Shown: positions 8,654 through 16,914 of the stretch, one piece after another
Position numbering within the stretch: the first letter of the stretch is position 1
Layout of the letters: each line of letters opens with the position of its first letter
NCBI RefSeq assembly: GCF_017874315.1
Contig: NZ_JAGGLG010000005.1
Coordinates: forward strand, 94,869-158,868
Source of the DNA: Symbiobacterium terraclitae
GTDB taxonomy: Bacteria > Bacillota > Sulfobacillia > Symbiobacteriales > Symbiobacteriaceae
Length of the DNA stretch: 64,000 bases
Direction: 5' to 3'
The notes under the pieces: model-generated
Told to the model about the DNA's origin: nothing
What the model saw: the letters and a program-made list of their open reading frames with translations, nothing else
Database searches by the model: none
Program-made: the position numbers and the translations under genes

Positions 8654-9628
8654 CTACATAGCGGCTCTGTACCGGCTGAACCCGGAGAGCCTGTCGAACC
8701 GGGCCCGCCCCTGGACCACCAGCAGATCCAGGTGGGCCATGACCTCGGAGAAGGCCAGGAACTGGTCGAACCCCTGCACCCGGGGGTAGAACTCCCGGGT
8801 CAGCTCCCACGGGCTCCGCCCGGCGCCCAGGCGCTCCAGGACGGCATCCAGCCGGTGGGCGTGCTTCGTCCGGTAGCGCTCCACCACCGACCGGTGGTCG
8901 GTGATGACGGGCCCGTGGCCCGGGAGCACCCGCTCCAGGTCGAGCCCGGCCACCCGGTCCAGGGAGCGCAGGAACTGGGCCAGCGTCAGCGCCCGCGCGG
9001 GGTCGTGGGGCACGGCGTCGGGATGGCCCGGCAGCACCGGCTCCATGATCGGGTTGGGCGTCACGCCTTCCAGCAGGTGATCGCCGCCGATCAGGGTGCG
9101 CGCCTCCCGGTCCAGGAACCCGGTGTGGCCCAGCGCGTGCCCCGGCAGGTGCAGGGCCTCGAGCTCGCCGCCCTCGAACGGGAAGCGCTGGCCGTCCGCC
9201 AGGGGCTGCCACGCCGCGACCGGGCCGCCCACCAGCCGCTCCATCCGCCAGAACTCCCTGGCCATCGCGATGACGGCGGCGTCGACCTCGGCCTCCTCCA
9301 TGGTGCGCACGAGGCAGTCTCTCCACCACGGCGCCCCCTCGGCCTTGGCCTGCTCGTCGGGGTGCATCCAGACCTCGGCCCCCGACTCCTCCTGGATCCA
9401 GGCCGCCAGGCCGAAGTGGTCCACGTGGGCGTGGGTCAGCAGGATGCGGCGGACGTCGCGCAGGCCCACGCCGTGCGCGGCGAGACCGGCCTGCAGGGCG
9501 TCCCGGCAGTCGGGCAGGCCCAGGCCGGCGTCGATGAGCGTGACGGGATCCTGGCGGACAAGGTACACGTACACCGGGCCCAGCCCCGGGAAGGGCGTGG
9601 GCACCGGAATCTGGTGAATCGGCAGCAT
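8654..9628 (-). CDS. MBL-fold metallo-hydrolase
   Basis: A 324-residue metallo-beta-lactamase-fold enzyme with the dinuclear metal motif H66-x-H68-x-D70-H71 (LTHAHVDH), then GHALGHT, GGDHLL and LPGHGP metal-ligand blocks in the right order. About 90 residues follow the core and may be the winged-helix tail seen in LACTB2-like proteins. It is probably a hydrolase of a thioester, ester or phosphodiester; the substrate is unknown. It lies 62 bases downstream of fadF on the same strand, but a stable hairpin separates them. An acyl-thioester substrate would fit the lipid context, though this is only inference. Confidence 0.88.
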   Translation of the reverse strand: MLPIHQIPVPTPFPGLGPVYVYLVRQDPVTLIDAGLGLPDCRDALQAGLAAHGVGLRDVRRILLTHAHVDHFGLAAWIQEESGAEVWMHPDEQAKAEGAPWWRDCLVRTMEEAEVDAAVIAMAREFWRMERLVGGPVAAWQPLADGQRFPFEGGELEALHLPGHALGHTGFLDREARTLIGGDHLLEGVTPNPIMEPVLPGHPDAVPHDPARALTLAQFLRSLDRVAGLDLERVLPGHGPVITDHRSVVERYRTKHAHRLDAVLERLGAGRSPWELTREFYPRVQGFDQFLAFSEVMAHLDLLVVQGRARFDRLSGFSRYRAAM

Positions 9629-9652
9629 CTCCTGGTAACCCTCCCGAAGTGT

Positions 9653-9679
9653 GAGGCGCCGTGCCCCCCACGGCGCCTC
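9653..9679 (-). terminator. hairpin after fadF
   Basis: Perfect 11-base arms (GAGGCGCCGTG and complement) with a five-base loop lie between fadF and the MBL gene. Confidence 0.6.
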
Positions 9680-9690
9680 ATCCTTTCACT

Positions 9691-11778
9691 TTACCGTTTT
9701 TCGCCGGCCTCCGCAACCACCTGTTCGGCGGCCGGTTCCCCTCCCGGCGTCACCGCCTCCAGCAGCATCTCCGCCAGGTCAAGCACGCGCAGCTGCTCGC
9801 TGTTGTCCTCGGCTGCGATCCCGTCCGAGAGCATCGTCATGCAGAAGGGGCAGTTGGTCGCCACGGTGGTGGCGCCCGTGGCGATGGCCTGACGGCTCCG
9901 CTCGACGTTGACCCGGGTTCCGTGGTGCTCCTCCATCCACATCCGGGCGCCGCCGGCGCCGCAGCACATCGCCGTGCTGCCGTGCCGCTCCATCTCCTTC
10001 AGCTCCACCCCGGGCAGGGCCGCCAGGATGTCCCGCGGCGCCTGGAACTCGCCGCCGTAGCGGCCGAGGTAGCAGGAGTCGTGGTAGGTCACCGTCTGGG
10101 CGACGGCCTTGCTGGGCTTGAGCCTGCCTTCCTTGATGAGCCGGGCCAGGAGCTGCGTGTGGTGGATGACCTCCACGTCCAGCCCCATCTCCCGGTAGTC
10201 CTTGTCGAAGGTGTGGAAGCAGTGCGGGCAGTGGGCGATGATCTTCTTCACGCCGTAAGCTTTGAGCGTCTCGATGTTCTCCATGGCCAGCTGCTGGAAG
10301 AGCATCTCGTTGCCGGCCCGGCGGGCCGAGTCGCCGGTGCACTTCTCCTCCTTGCCGAGGATGGCGTAGGAGACCCCGGCCTGGTCCAGGAGCTGCACGA
10401 TGGCCCGGACGATCTTCTGCCCGCGCTGGTCAAACGCCCCGGCGCAGCCCGGCCAGAAGAGGTACTCGGCGTCGGGCTTGTCGGCCAGCAGCGGCACGTT
10501 CAGCCCCTCGGTCCACTGCGTGCGGGTGTGGGCGCCCATGCCCCACGGGTTGCCCTGCCGCTCCAGGTTCTTGAAGGTCAGGTTCAGCTCCTGCGGAAAC
10601 TCCCCCTGGAGCATCACCTGGTGGCGGCGCATCTCTACGATCTTGGGCACGTGCTCGATGTAGACCGGGCAGACCTCCATGCACGCGCGACAGGTGGTGC
10701 AGGACCAGAGCGCCCCGGAATCGATGACCGGCCCCACCAGCTCCGACTCGAAGGGCTGCTCGGTGGGCCGCTCGCCCCGCATGGCCGCCAGCGCCAGCAG
10801 CGGGCCCCTCTCGTGCAGGTGGTGCTGCAGGTCGAGGATCAGCTTCTTGGGGTTGAGGGGCTTGCCCGTCAGGAAGGCCGGGCAGTTCTCCTGGCAGCGC
10901 CCGCACTCCGTGCAGGCGTCGAGGTCGGCCAGGTCCTTCCAGGAGAGGTCCCAGAGCGAGGCGGCGCCCAGCACCGGCGTCTCCGACTCCAGGTCCGTGG
11001 TGCTGAGGATCCCGGCCGGCCGCAGGTCGGAGAGGAAGATGTTCACCGGCCCGGTGATGATGTGCATCATCTTGGAGAACGGCAGGTAGGCGATGAGCGT
11101 GAACGAGATGATCATGTGGAACCACCAGAGGATGCGGTGCAGCGCCAGCATGGCCTCCAGCGACATGAAGGCGGCCAGGGCGCGGCCGTGGGCGAGCCCG
11201 ACGGGCGACCAGGCGCCCCACGGGTCCTCGGTGGCCACGATACGGATGCCCTCCACGAAGAAGCCGGTCCACAGGATCAGGAAGATGTGGGCCAGGAAGA
11301 CCCAGTCATCCAGGGGAGACGTGGGCTGCGAGACTCGGGAAAGCGCCCGGGGCTTGACCACGGCGCGCCGCACCCAGGCGATCACCACGCCCACGAGAGC
11401 CAGGATGCCCGCCAGGTCCAGGACCAGCGACTGGAACCAGAGGTAGAACTGGCCCTGCATGATGCGGATGCGGAAGTCCTCGTGCACCATGACGACCAGC
11501 GTGCCGATGAAGAGGATGACGAAGCCCCAGGAGAACAGGATGTGGAAGAGCCCGGCCACCGGGTTCTGCGCGAGCCGGCGCTGCAGCACCACGTGCTGCC
11601 ACACCCGCCGGAGGCGGGCCCGCACCTGGTCCCAGCGCACCTCGGGCTTCCCGATGAGCCACAGGCGGACGCGCTGCCACATGCCGTACGCGAAGACGGC
11701 GAAGGCGGCGATCAGGACCAGGTAGAGCAGGTAGCCGTTCGAGATGTTCCAGTAGACTTCCCGAGTCGCAAGCAGCAT
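9691..11778 (-). CDS. fadF: Fe-S membrane oxidoreductase, FadF / EtfB-quinone reductase type
   Basis: A 695-residue membrane protein. Five or more hydrophobic helices in the first 270 residues resemble a NarI-like cytochrome b anchor with several histidines. Next come two 4Fe-4S ferredoxin motifs (CTECGRCQENCP and CTTCRACMEVCP), then two CCG domains as in heterodisulfide reductase subunit B (CPGC...CTG...CPHC and DSCYLG...MCCGAGG...CPFC). This is the domain order of Bacillus FadF (YwjF), thought to pass electrons from ETF and acyl-CoA dehydrogenase to menaquinone during beta-oxidation. The ATG follows GGGGAGG at seven bases. A close match to the Bacillus FadR operator lies 55 bases upstream, which supports a fatty-acid role. 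Confidence 0.9.
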   Translation of the reverse strand: MLLATREVYWNISNGYLLYLVLIAAFAVFAYGMWQRVRLWLIGKPEVRWDQVRARLRRVWQHVVLQRRLAQNPVAGLFHILFSWGFVILFIGTLVVMVHEDFRIRIMQGQFYLWFQSLVLDLAGILALVGVVIAWVRRAVVKPRALSRVSQPTSPLDDWVFLAHIFLILWTGFFVEGIRIVATEDPWGAWSPVGLAHGRALAAFMSLEAMLALHRILWWFHMIISFTLIAYLPFSKMMHIITGPVNIFLSDLRPAGILSTTDLESETPVLGAASLWDLSWKDLADLDACTECGRCQENCPAFLTGKPLNPKKLILDLQHHLHERGPLLALAAMRGERPTEQPFESELVGPVIDSGALWSCTTCRACMEVCPVYIEHVPKIVEMRRHQVMLQGEFPQELNLTFKNLERQGNPWGMGAHTRTQWTEGLNVPLLADKPDAEYLFWPGCAGAFDQRGQKIVRAIVQLLDQAGVSYAILGKEEKCTGDSARRAGNEMLFQQLAMENIETLKAYGVKKIIAHCPHCFHTFDKDYREMGLDVEVIHHTQLLARLIKEGRLKPSKAVAQTVTYHDSCYLGRYGGEFQAPRDILAALPGVELKEMERHGSTAMCCGAGGARMWMEEHHGTRVNVERSRQAIATGATTVATNCPFCMTMLSDGIAAEDNSEQLRVLDLAEMLLEAVTPGGEPAAEQVVAEAGEKR

Positions 11779-11832
11779 TTCTGTGCCTCCCCTTCTCTGG
11801 ACGTGACCCGTCCCAGCTCCCCCATGCTGCGC

Positions 11833-11852
11833 TTGAATGAATGTCCATTCAT
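11833..11852. promoter_or_regulatory. FadR-like operator upstream of fadF
   Basis: The palindrome TGAATG-N6-CATTCA matches 18 of 20 positions of the Bacillus subtilis FadR box (WTGAATGAMTANTCATTCAW, recalled from the literature). It sits in the gap between fadF and the divergent small membrane protein. A TetR-family FadR would repress here and be released by long-chain acyl-CoA. No fadR gene is in the window. Confidence 0.65.
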
Positions 11853-11940
11853 ATTCTGCCTCGCTATATTCGTCCCGCTCAGCACAATATCCTCTATGGT
11901 CGGTCTATTCTCCATAAAGACTTGCTGGGCCTTCCAATGC

Positions 11941-11976
11941 GCACCGGCCCGGCGGGGCATGCCCGCGGGCCGGTGC
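11941..11976 (+). other. long perfect hairpin in the leader of the 11997 gene
   Basis: Arms GCACCGGCCC and GGGCCGGTGC pair perfectly around an inner GC-rich stem, ending 20 bases before the start of the small membrane protein. It could be an attenuator or a terminator for read-through; no U-run follows. Confidence 0.4.
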
Positions 11977-11996
11977 GAATAGCCTGTCTGGGGGTG

Positions 11997-12335
11997 ATGT
12001 GTGTGCGGGATCTCCTCTACCGGGCGGGCTTTCCCAGCACGGTGCCGGGCTGGCTCGCCTTCCTCGCTGCGGTCGCGCTGGGCACCGTGGCCACGGCGGC
12101 CGCCAGCGGCATCGGGACGTTCCTCCTGGCGGGGCTGATTCTCCTCTCCTGGCTGCTCAACCTCGCCACCCTCCGCTGGCACGCCCAGTGGCGGCTCGCC
12201 TGCCACGTGGGCGCGTGGGTGCTGCTCTACCGCGTCGTCGTGCCCGACCGGCCCTGGTATCTCGTCGTTCCCGCCGCCCTCCTGCTGGCCGGCGCGGTCA
12301 TCTGGGAGCAGGAGCGGCGCGTGGCCGAGGCCTAG
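11997..12335 (+). CDS. small integral membrane protein of unknown function
   Basis: A 112-residue hydrophobic protein with about four predicted membrane helices (roughly residues 14-32, 34-52, 62-75, 79-95) and a short charged C-terminus. I do not recognise a family. The frame is open back to 11841, but that region holds the FadR-like site and a perfect hairpin, so a later start is likely. ATG at 11997 is used here, although the run of Gs just before it would better serve the GTG at 12003. It is divergent from fadF and convergent with the PrsW gene, whose end is six bases away. Confidence 0.55.
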   Translation: MCVRDLLYRAGFPSTVPGWLAFLAAVALGTVATAAASGIGTFLLAGLILLSWLLNLATLRWHAQWRLACHVGAWVLLYRVVVPDRPWYLVVPAALLLAGAVIWEQERRVAEA

Positions 12336-12341
12336 CCCGGC

Positions 12342-13184
12342 CTAGCCCAGTGCGGAGCCGCAGTTGGGGCAGTAGTGCGCCCCCTGCGGGTAGACCGCGC
12401 CGCAGTAGGGGCAGGGTACGTCCGCCGCGATCAGCGGGAAGGCATCCACCGGGCGGAAGGGCGAGGCCTGCTGCGCCTTGCGGACCCGCGGCAGGAGCGC
12501 CAGCCACAGGGCGACCACCGCGGCGTACAGCAGCGCCGTGCCGAAGCCGTAGCGGATCAGGTCGGTCAGGGTCTCCAGCGCCATGGTCTGGTTGAGGCTG
12601 CCGAGGTTGTAGAAGCCGTGCAGCAGGATGGGCAGGACCCAGCCCTCGATGACGTGGAGCACCCGCTCCCGCCGGGTTCTGGCGAAGCGGACGACGCCCA
12701 TGTGGTAGCCCATGATCATGCCCACGATGACGTGCATCGGCACGGCGGTGGTGGTCCGCACCATCGCCGTCAGCAGGCCGTCGAAGATGTCGTTCTCGGC
12801 GAAGACGTAGACGAGGTTCTCGGCCACGGCGAAGCCCATGTGCGTCACGCCGAAGTAGACGATGCCGTCCATCACCTCGTCGAACTCCGACCGGCGCCAG
12901 CTCACGGCCCAGGCGGCCGCCCCCTTGCCGGTCTCCTCGGTGAGGGCGGCCACGATGAAGGAGAGATAGACGGTGGACATGAAGCCGGTGAACGGGTTCA
13001 CCCGGTCGATGACGACCTCGGCGAAGTAGATGGGGACGGTGACCAGCACGCCGGCGACGAAGGCGCCGGCGATGTGCGTCCACGGTTCGGGCTCATACTT
13101 GTCCAGATGACGGATGTACCAGAGCATGGCGGCCGCCGGCGCCAGCGCGATCACCAGGGCGAGCAGGTGGAGCAAGGGGGTCAC
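12342..13184 (-). CDS. PrsW-family intramembrane protease with C-terminal zinc ribbon
   Basis: A 280-residue membrane protein with about seven helices and the PrsW catalytic signatures: EExxK (E83, E84, K87), the AEN block (E122-N123) and the histidine of the later MHVIVG helix (H151). PrsW-type proteases cut membrane proteins; Bacillus PrsW cleaves anti-sigma RsiW. The last 25 residues form a zinc ribbon with C258, C261, C272 and C275, absent from classical PrsW, perhaps for substrate recruitment. No anti-sigma factor lies nearby, so the substrate is unknown. Confidence 0.88.
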   Translation of the reverse strand: MTPLLHLLALVIALAPAAAMLWYIRHLDKYEPEPWTHIAGAFVAGVLVTVPIYFAEVVIDRVNPFTGFMSTVYLSFIVAALTEETGKGAAAWAVSWRRSEFDEVMDGIVYFGVTHMGFAVAENLVYVFAENDIFDGLLTAMVRTTTAVPMHVIVGMIMGYHMGVVRFARTRRERVLHVIEGWVLPILLHGFYNLGSLNQTMALETLTDLIRYGFGTALLYAAVVALWLALLPRVRKAQQASPFRPVDAFPLIAADVPCPYCGAVYPQGAHYCPNCGSALG

Positions 13185-13213
13185 TCCCTAACGGATCATG
13201 CTTTCGCGAAACG

Positions 13214-13236
13214 GCCCCCACCCGCGGGATGGGGGC
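13214..13236 (-). terminator. terminator after the SCP2 gene
   Basis: GCCCCCA and TGGGGGC pair around a GC-rich loop on the minus strand after the SCP2 stop, followed by a short CGTTTC. Confidence 0.5.
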
Positions 13237-13251
13237 ACGTGTTCAGCCCGT

Positions 13252-13572
13252 TCAGCCGATCAGCTGCTGGAGCTTCATCGCCATGCCCATGTCGCCCCGG
13301 ACCTTCAGCTTGCCCGACATGAAGGCCGCCATCGGATTCAGCTTGCGCTCGAGCAGGGCGAAGAAGTCTGCGACGGAGATCGTGATGGTGCAGCCCGGGT
13401 TCGGCAGGGGCCCCTCGCCGAGCTCGTAGGTGCCGTTGTCGAACGTGGCGTGGTAGACGCCGCCGCCCTCGCCGGTCAGTTCGAACTGGTAGCTGGCCTT
13501 CAGGTTCGCGATCTTCGCGGGATTCGCCGCGATCTGCGCCTTCAGGTTCTCGAACAGCTCCGCAATGGTCAT
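13252..13572 (-). CDS. SCP2 sterol-binding domain protein
   Basis: A 106-residue stand-alone SCP2 domain. The family pattern is clear: amphipathic N-terminal helix, YQFELTGEGGGVYHATFDNG strand pair, TITISVADFFALL, then SGKLKVRGDMGMAMKLQQL near the end. SCP2 proteins bind acyl-CoA or other lipids in a hydrophobic tunnel, and in bacteria often lie with beta-oxidation genes. The ATG at 13572 follows GGAGAGAGG; the frame is open upstream to 13740 without a better start. Nearby genes for an acyl-CoA ligase and FadF fit a lipid-carrier role. Confidence 0.9.
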   Translation of the reverse strand: MTIAELFENLKAQIAANPAKIANLKASYQFELTGEGGGVYHATFDNGTYELGEGPLPNPGCTITISVADFFALLERKLNPMAAFMSGKLKVRGDMGMAMKLQQLIG

Positions 13573-13661
13573 CGTACCTCTCTCCTTCCGTCCTTCAACC
13601 CTCTGCGGCCGCGGGGCCTGGGCCTTATTGTTCGGCAAGAGCCGCAGGAAACTCCTGCATG

Positions 13662-14507
13662 TTAGCGCCGCGCATCGATGAAGCCTCCGGGAACGATGAA
13701 CGGCCTGCTCCGGTGCACGGACCAAAGGCTTTTCTCGCACGTGAAGAGCGGCCAGCTGCCCCGGGCCCCGGCGAGAGCCAACCCGCCGGGCCGCGGTCGG
13801 GGTGGGGACGGAGGCGTCAGGAACGGCTCGAAGTTGAAGGTGGTGGTGATGCCCGCGTCCCGGGTCTGGATGGAGAACGCATCGACGTACCCGAGGAAGA
13901 CGTCATCGGGACTGGCAAACCCCTGCAGCACCCGAACCCCGCCCAGACCCGAGGCGGAGTTGACGATGGTGGAGTCCGGCTCGGCAGCGAGGTACTGCGA
14001 GAGGGGCCCTACACCCGTGCCTGGGGTCAGGCCGCCGATTCCGTTCTCCGACCACCAGCCCCCTGCCAGGGCGTTCCAATCCTGCCAGGTGTTCAGCACC
14101 GGCAGCCCCTGGTCCGGCAGATTCGGGTTTCCCGAGCCGGGCGTCTGGAAGCCGGGTTCGAAGAAGAGGAGGTCGTCCACGTCGCCGTCCCCGTCATGGT
14201 CGATCTGAAGGATGATATAGGGCCACTGCTGCCCGTTGTTCTGGACGCCATACGTCCAGTAGCGCAGGTCGGTCAGCTCCCGGAGCGGAACGCCGTTGAA
14301 GGCGGTGTTCCGGATCTCGGCAGACCAGTCCCCGTTCGTCCCGGTGGCGAGGCGGATGGAGCCGTTGCCGATGGGCGGAAGTCCGGGCCCTGATTCGAGG
14401 GTCACCGCTCCGTCGGGAGAGGTCACCACGAACTGCCATCCGGCCTGACCATCCTGGGTGACGGTTGTCAGCACGTCGTCCCGCCGGAACTCTGAGCCGT
14501 TCGGCAT
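13662..14507 (-). CDS. hypothetical protein, possibly calcium-binding
   Basis: A 281-residue protein I do not recognise. It begins with MPNGSEFRRDD, without an obvious signal peptide, and continues as a beta-rich domain with many Gly, Asn, Asp and Trp residues. DHDGDGDVDD at about residue 105 looks like an EF-hand or dockerin-type calcium loop. The region after residue 230 is rich in proline and arginine and looks unrelated; it may be read-through beyond an ancestral end. The start is well set by AAGGAGC at eight bases. It stands alone between the SCP2 gene and the acyl-CoA ligase. A secreted or surface role is possible but not shown. Confidence 0.6.
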   Translation of the reverse strand: MPNGSEFRRDDVLTTVTQDGQAGWQFVVTSPDGAVTLESGPGLPPIGNGSIRLATGTNGDWSAEIRNTAFNGVPLRELTDLRYWTYGVQNNGQQWPYIILQIDHDGDGDVDDLLFFEPGFQTPGSGNPNLPDQGLPVLNTWQDWNALAGGWWSENGIGGLTPGTGVGPLSQYLAAEPDSTIVNSASGLGGVRVLQGFASPDDVFLGYVDAFSIQTRDAGITTTFNFEPFLTPPSPPRPRPGGLALAGARGSWPLFTCEKSLWSVHRSRPFIVPGGFIDARR

Positions 14508-14632
14508 AGATTTAGCTCCTTGTTAAGTGGGCAAAGACTACAGAAATACGTTGCATAATATTCCCGAACGGCACGGTGAGTTCCGGGAGCGTGCGGTCGC
14601 CCCGCCCCCGGCGAAGCGCCCTCCCGCGTACA

Positions 14633-14659
14633 GAGGCACAGGACCCGGTCCTGTGCCTC
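14633..14659 (-). terminator. hairpin after the acyl-CoA ligase gene
   Basis: GAGGCACAGGACC pairs exactly with its complement across a minimal loop, 37 bases after the ligase stop. No U-run. Confidence 0.55.
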
Positions 14660-14695
14660 CGACTGTTCTGCGCTGCGTCACCCGCGGGCCGCCGG

Positions 14696-16357
14696 TCACG
14701 ACACGGCGGACTTGCTCTTCTGCTTCTCCCGCTCCACCAGCACGCGCCGCAGCACCTTGCCGACAGTCGACTTGGGCAGCTCCGGCAGGAACTCCACCGA
14801 CCGGGGCCGCTTGTAGGCGGCGAGGCGCTCCCGGCAGAAGTCGAGGATCTCCTGCTCGGTGGCCTGGGCGCCGGGCTTCAGGACCACAAACGCCTTCACG
14901 GTCTCGCCGCGGTAGGCGTCGGGCACCCCCACCGCACAGGCCTCCAGCACCGCCGGGTGCTGGTAGAGCACCTCGTCGATCTCCCGGGGGTAGATGTTGA
15001 ACCCGCCGGCGATGATCATGTCCTTCTTCCGGTCGACGATGTAGAGGTAGCCGTCCTCGTCCATCCGGCCGATGTCGCCGGTGTGGAGCCAGCCGTCCTT
15101 CAGGGTCTCGGCCGTCTCCTCCGGCTTGTTCCAGTACCCCTTCATCACCTGCGGGCCGCGGATGAGGACCTCCCCCTCCCCCCCGGGGGGCAGATCGGCG
15201 CCGGTCTCCAGGTCGACGATGCGCACGTCGGTGCAGGGGTAGGGCAGACCGACGCTGCCCGGCTTGCGCGTGCCGACGCGCGGGTTGGCGTGGGTGACCG
15301 GGGAGGACTCGGTGAGGCCATAGCCCTCCATGATGGTGGCGCCGGTCACCTGCTCGAACTTCTGCAGCAGCTCCACCGGCATGGCGGCGGCGCCGGTCAC
15401 GCAGAGCTCGATGGAGCTCAGGTCGTACTTGGCCATGTCGGGGTGGTTCAACAGACCGATGTACATCGTGGGCACCCCGGGGAACAGGGTCGGCCGGTAC
15501 TTGGCAATGGTCTTGAGGAGGTCGCCGGGGTCGAAGCGGGGCACCAGGATCAGCGTGCATCCGTGCGCCAGGCCCATGTTCACGGCCGCCGTGAAGCCGT
15601 AGGAGTGGAACATCGGCAGCGCGCAGAGCACGGTGTGGTGACGGCTCTCATCCAGGTTGAGCCACTCGCGGATCTGCGTGATGTTCGAGGTGATGTTGTA
15701 GTGGGTGAGCATGACGCCCTTGGAGACGCCCGTCGTGCCGCCGGTGTAGAGCAGGACGGCCAGGTCCTCCTTGGGGTCGACCGCCGGCACCTGCAGGCCG
15801 TCGGCGCTCTCCTGCAGCAGGTCCATGAAGTGGGCGGCATCGGAGGCGGGGATGCGCGGCGGCTTGGCCTTCAGGCGGTAGAGGAAGTTGAGGGGGAAGT
15901 TGAGGAAGTCCTGCACGCCCGTCCAGATGTAGGCCTCGGCGCCGCCGGCCTCGCGCACTTTCTGCCAGAAGAGGTCCAGCGTGATCATCACCCGGCAGCC
16001 GGAGTCCCTCACCTGGTAGGCAATCTCCCGGGCCACGTAGAGCGGGTTGAACTGGACGGGGATCGCGCCGATGCGCTGGCAGGCCACGGTGGCGATCACG
16101 TTCTGCGGCGAGTTGGGCAGGATGATCCCCACGCGGTCGCCCTTCTGGATGGCGTACCGCCGCTGCAGCGCCGCGGCGAACCGGTCCGCCATCCCCACCA
16201 GGTCGCGGTAGCTGATCCGCTTGCCCATGAAGATGAGTGCGGTACGTTCCGGATAGCGGGCCGCCTTGTCGAAGAGTGCCTGGTACACGGGAACTTCCGG
16301 CAGGTCGATCTCCCAGCGCACACTCTGCGGATAAGCCTTGAGATACGGACGTTCCAC
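14696..16357 (-). CDS. long-chain fatty-acid--CoA ligase
   Basis: A 553-residue ANL-superfamily enzyme that activates a fatty acid with ATP and joins it to CoA. Motifs in order: phosphate loop YTGGTTGVSKG (about residue 212), PMFHSYGF, the adenine-binding EGYGLTESSP, GWLHTGDIG with the ATP aspartate, the DRKKDMI hinge and the catalytic lysine in PKSTVGKVLRR. Length and motifs match FadD/LcfA. The GTG start lies after GGGGGATACGAGGA. It is divergent from a small acyl-carrier-like gene. Together with fadF, the SCP2 protein and aceBA it suggests growth on fatty acids. Confidence 0.93.
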   Translation of the reverse strand: MERPYLKAYPQSVRWEIDLPEVPVYQALFDKAARYPERTALIFMGKRISYRDLVGMADRFAAALQRRYAIQKGDRVGIILPNSPQNVIATVACQRIGAIPVQFNPLYVAREIAYQVRDSGCRVMITLDLFWQKVREAGGAEAYIWTGVQDFLNFPLNFLYRLKAKPPRIPASDAAHFMDLLQESADGLQVPAVDPKEDLAVLLYTGGTTGVSKGVMLTHYNITSNITQIREWLNLDESRHHTVLCALPMFHSYGFTAAVNMGLAHGCTLILVPRFDPGDLLKTIAKYRPTLFPGVPTMYIGLLNHPDMAKYDLSSIELCVTGAAAMPVELLQKFEQVTGATIMEGYGLTESSPVTHANPRVGTRKPGSVGLPYPCTDVRIVDLETGADLPPGGEGEVLIRGPQVMKGYWNKPEETAETLKDGWLHTGDIGRMDEDGYLYIVDRKKDMIIAGGFNIYPREIDEVLYQHPAVLEACAVGVPDAYRGETVKAFVVLKPGAQATEQEILDFCRERLAAYKRPRSVEFLPELPKSTVGKVLRRVLVEREKQKSKSAVS

Positions 16358-16471
16358 TCCTCGTATCCCCCCTGACGAATGAGAATCGGATGATAAGAGC
16401 TATTTCAGGCATTTTACCATGTTTTCCGCCGTATATCCAGGCACTTTGGACTGGGCGCGTTTCGTATTTTC

Positions 16472-16483
16472 GTACCAAAGTAC
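16472..16483. promoter_or_regulatory. small inverted repeat in a divergent promoter region
   Basis: GTAC-CAAA-GTAC sits midway between the acyl-CoA ligase and the acyl-carrier-like gene, in an AT-richer stretch. It could be part of an operator; no consensus is recognised. Confidence 0.25.
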
Positions 16484-16541
16484 CACCGTATAGGCCGTTG
16501 GGGAGGGGGGAGAATACGCCCCGGAGGTGCCACTTGGACCG

Positions 16542-16769
16542 ATGAATCTGAGACACGAGGCGTTAAGGTTCATCCGTGAACAGGTTGGGGACGGGGGGAT
16601 CGGCTACGCCACGTCGCTCACCGCCCTCGAAGAGGAGTACGACACCAGCATGGAGAGCCTGGTGGAGACGCTGGAGGCAGAGTTCGGCGTGGAGCTCTCC
16701 GATGAGCTGCTGGTGGATGTCGAGACCGTCGGGGAGCTCTGCAACCTGATCGCCCGTGCAGACGAGTGA
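16542..16769 (+). CDS. acyl-carrier-protein-like protein lacking the carrier serine
   Basis: About 75 residues, acidic and helical, with the second half of an ACP fold: SLVETLEAEFGVEL, then DVETVGELCNLI, matching the ELV-x2-LE-x-EFGIE and TVGD elements of ACP. Aligning on the EFG block puts Y-D-T where ACP has D-S-L, so the serine that carries phosphopantetheine appears to be missing. It may be a non-carrier regulatory homologue, or the serines at nearby positions may serve instead. GGAGG at 16523-16527 is 14 bases from this ATG; the GTG at 16527 is in frame but overlaps that site. Located divergent from the acyl-CoA ligase. Confidence 0.65.
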   Translation: MNLRHEALRFIREQVGDGGIGYATSLTALEEEYDTSMESLVETLEAEFGVELSDELLVDVETVGELCNLIARADE

Positions 16770-16786
16770 ACAGGCGCTCTGGCCAA

Positions 16787-16833
16787 GAAGCCATCGGGGC
16801 TGAGGGGAAGGTGTCCTCAGCCTCGATGGCTTC
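16787..16833. terminator. bidirectional hairpin terminator
   Basis: A 19-base stem with one G-T pair, from GAAGCCATCG to CGATGGCTTC, lies just after the acyl-carrier-like gene. Confidence 0.65.
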
Positions 16834-16859
16834 TGCAGTCGCACTGCCGCAGACGATGT

Positions 16860-16890
16860 GGGCGGCCCCGCCGCGCCGGCGGGACCGCCC
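16860..16890 (-). terminator. hairpin after gabT
   Basis: GGGCGG and CCGCCC enclose a CCCGCCG/CGGCGGG stem 24 bases after the aminotransferase stop. Confidence 0.5.
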
Positions 16891-16914
16891 AGTTGGATGT
16901 ACCGCTGATGCCCG

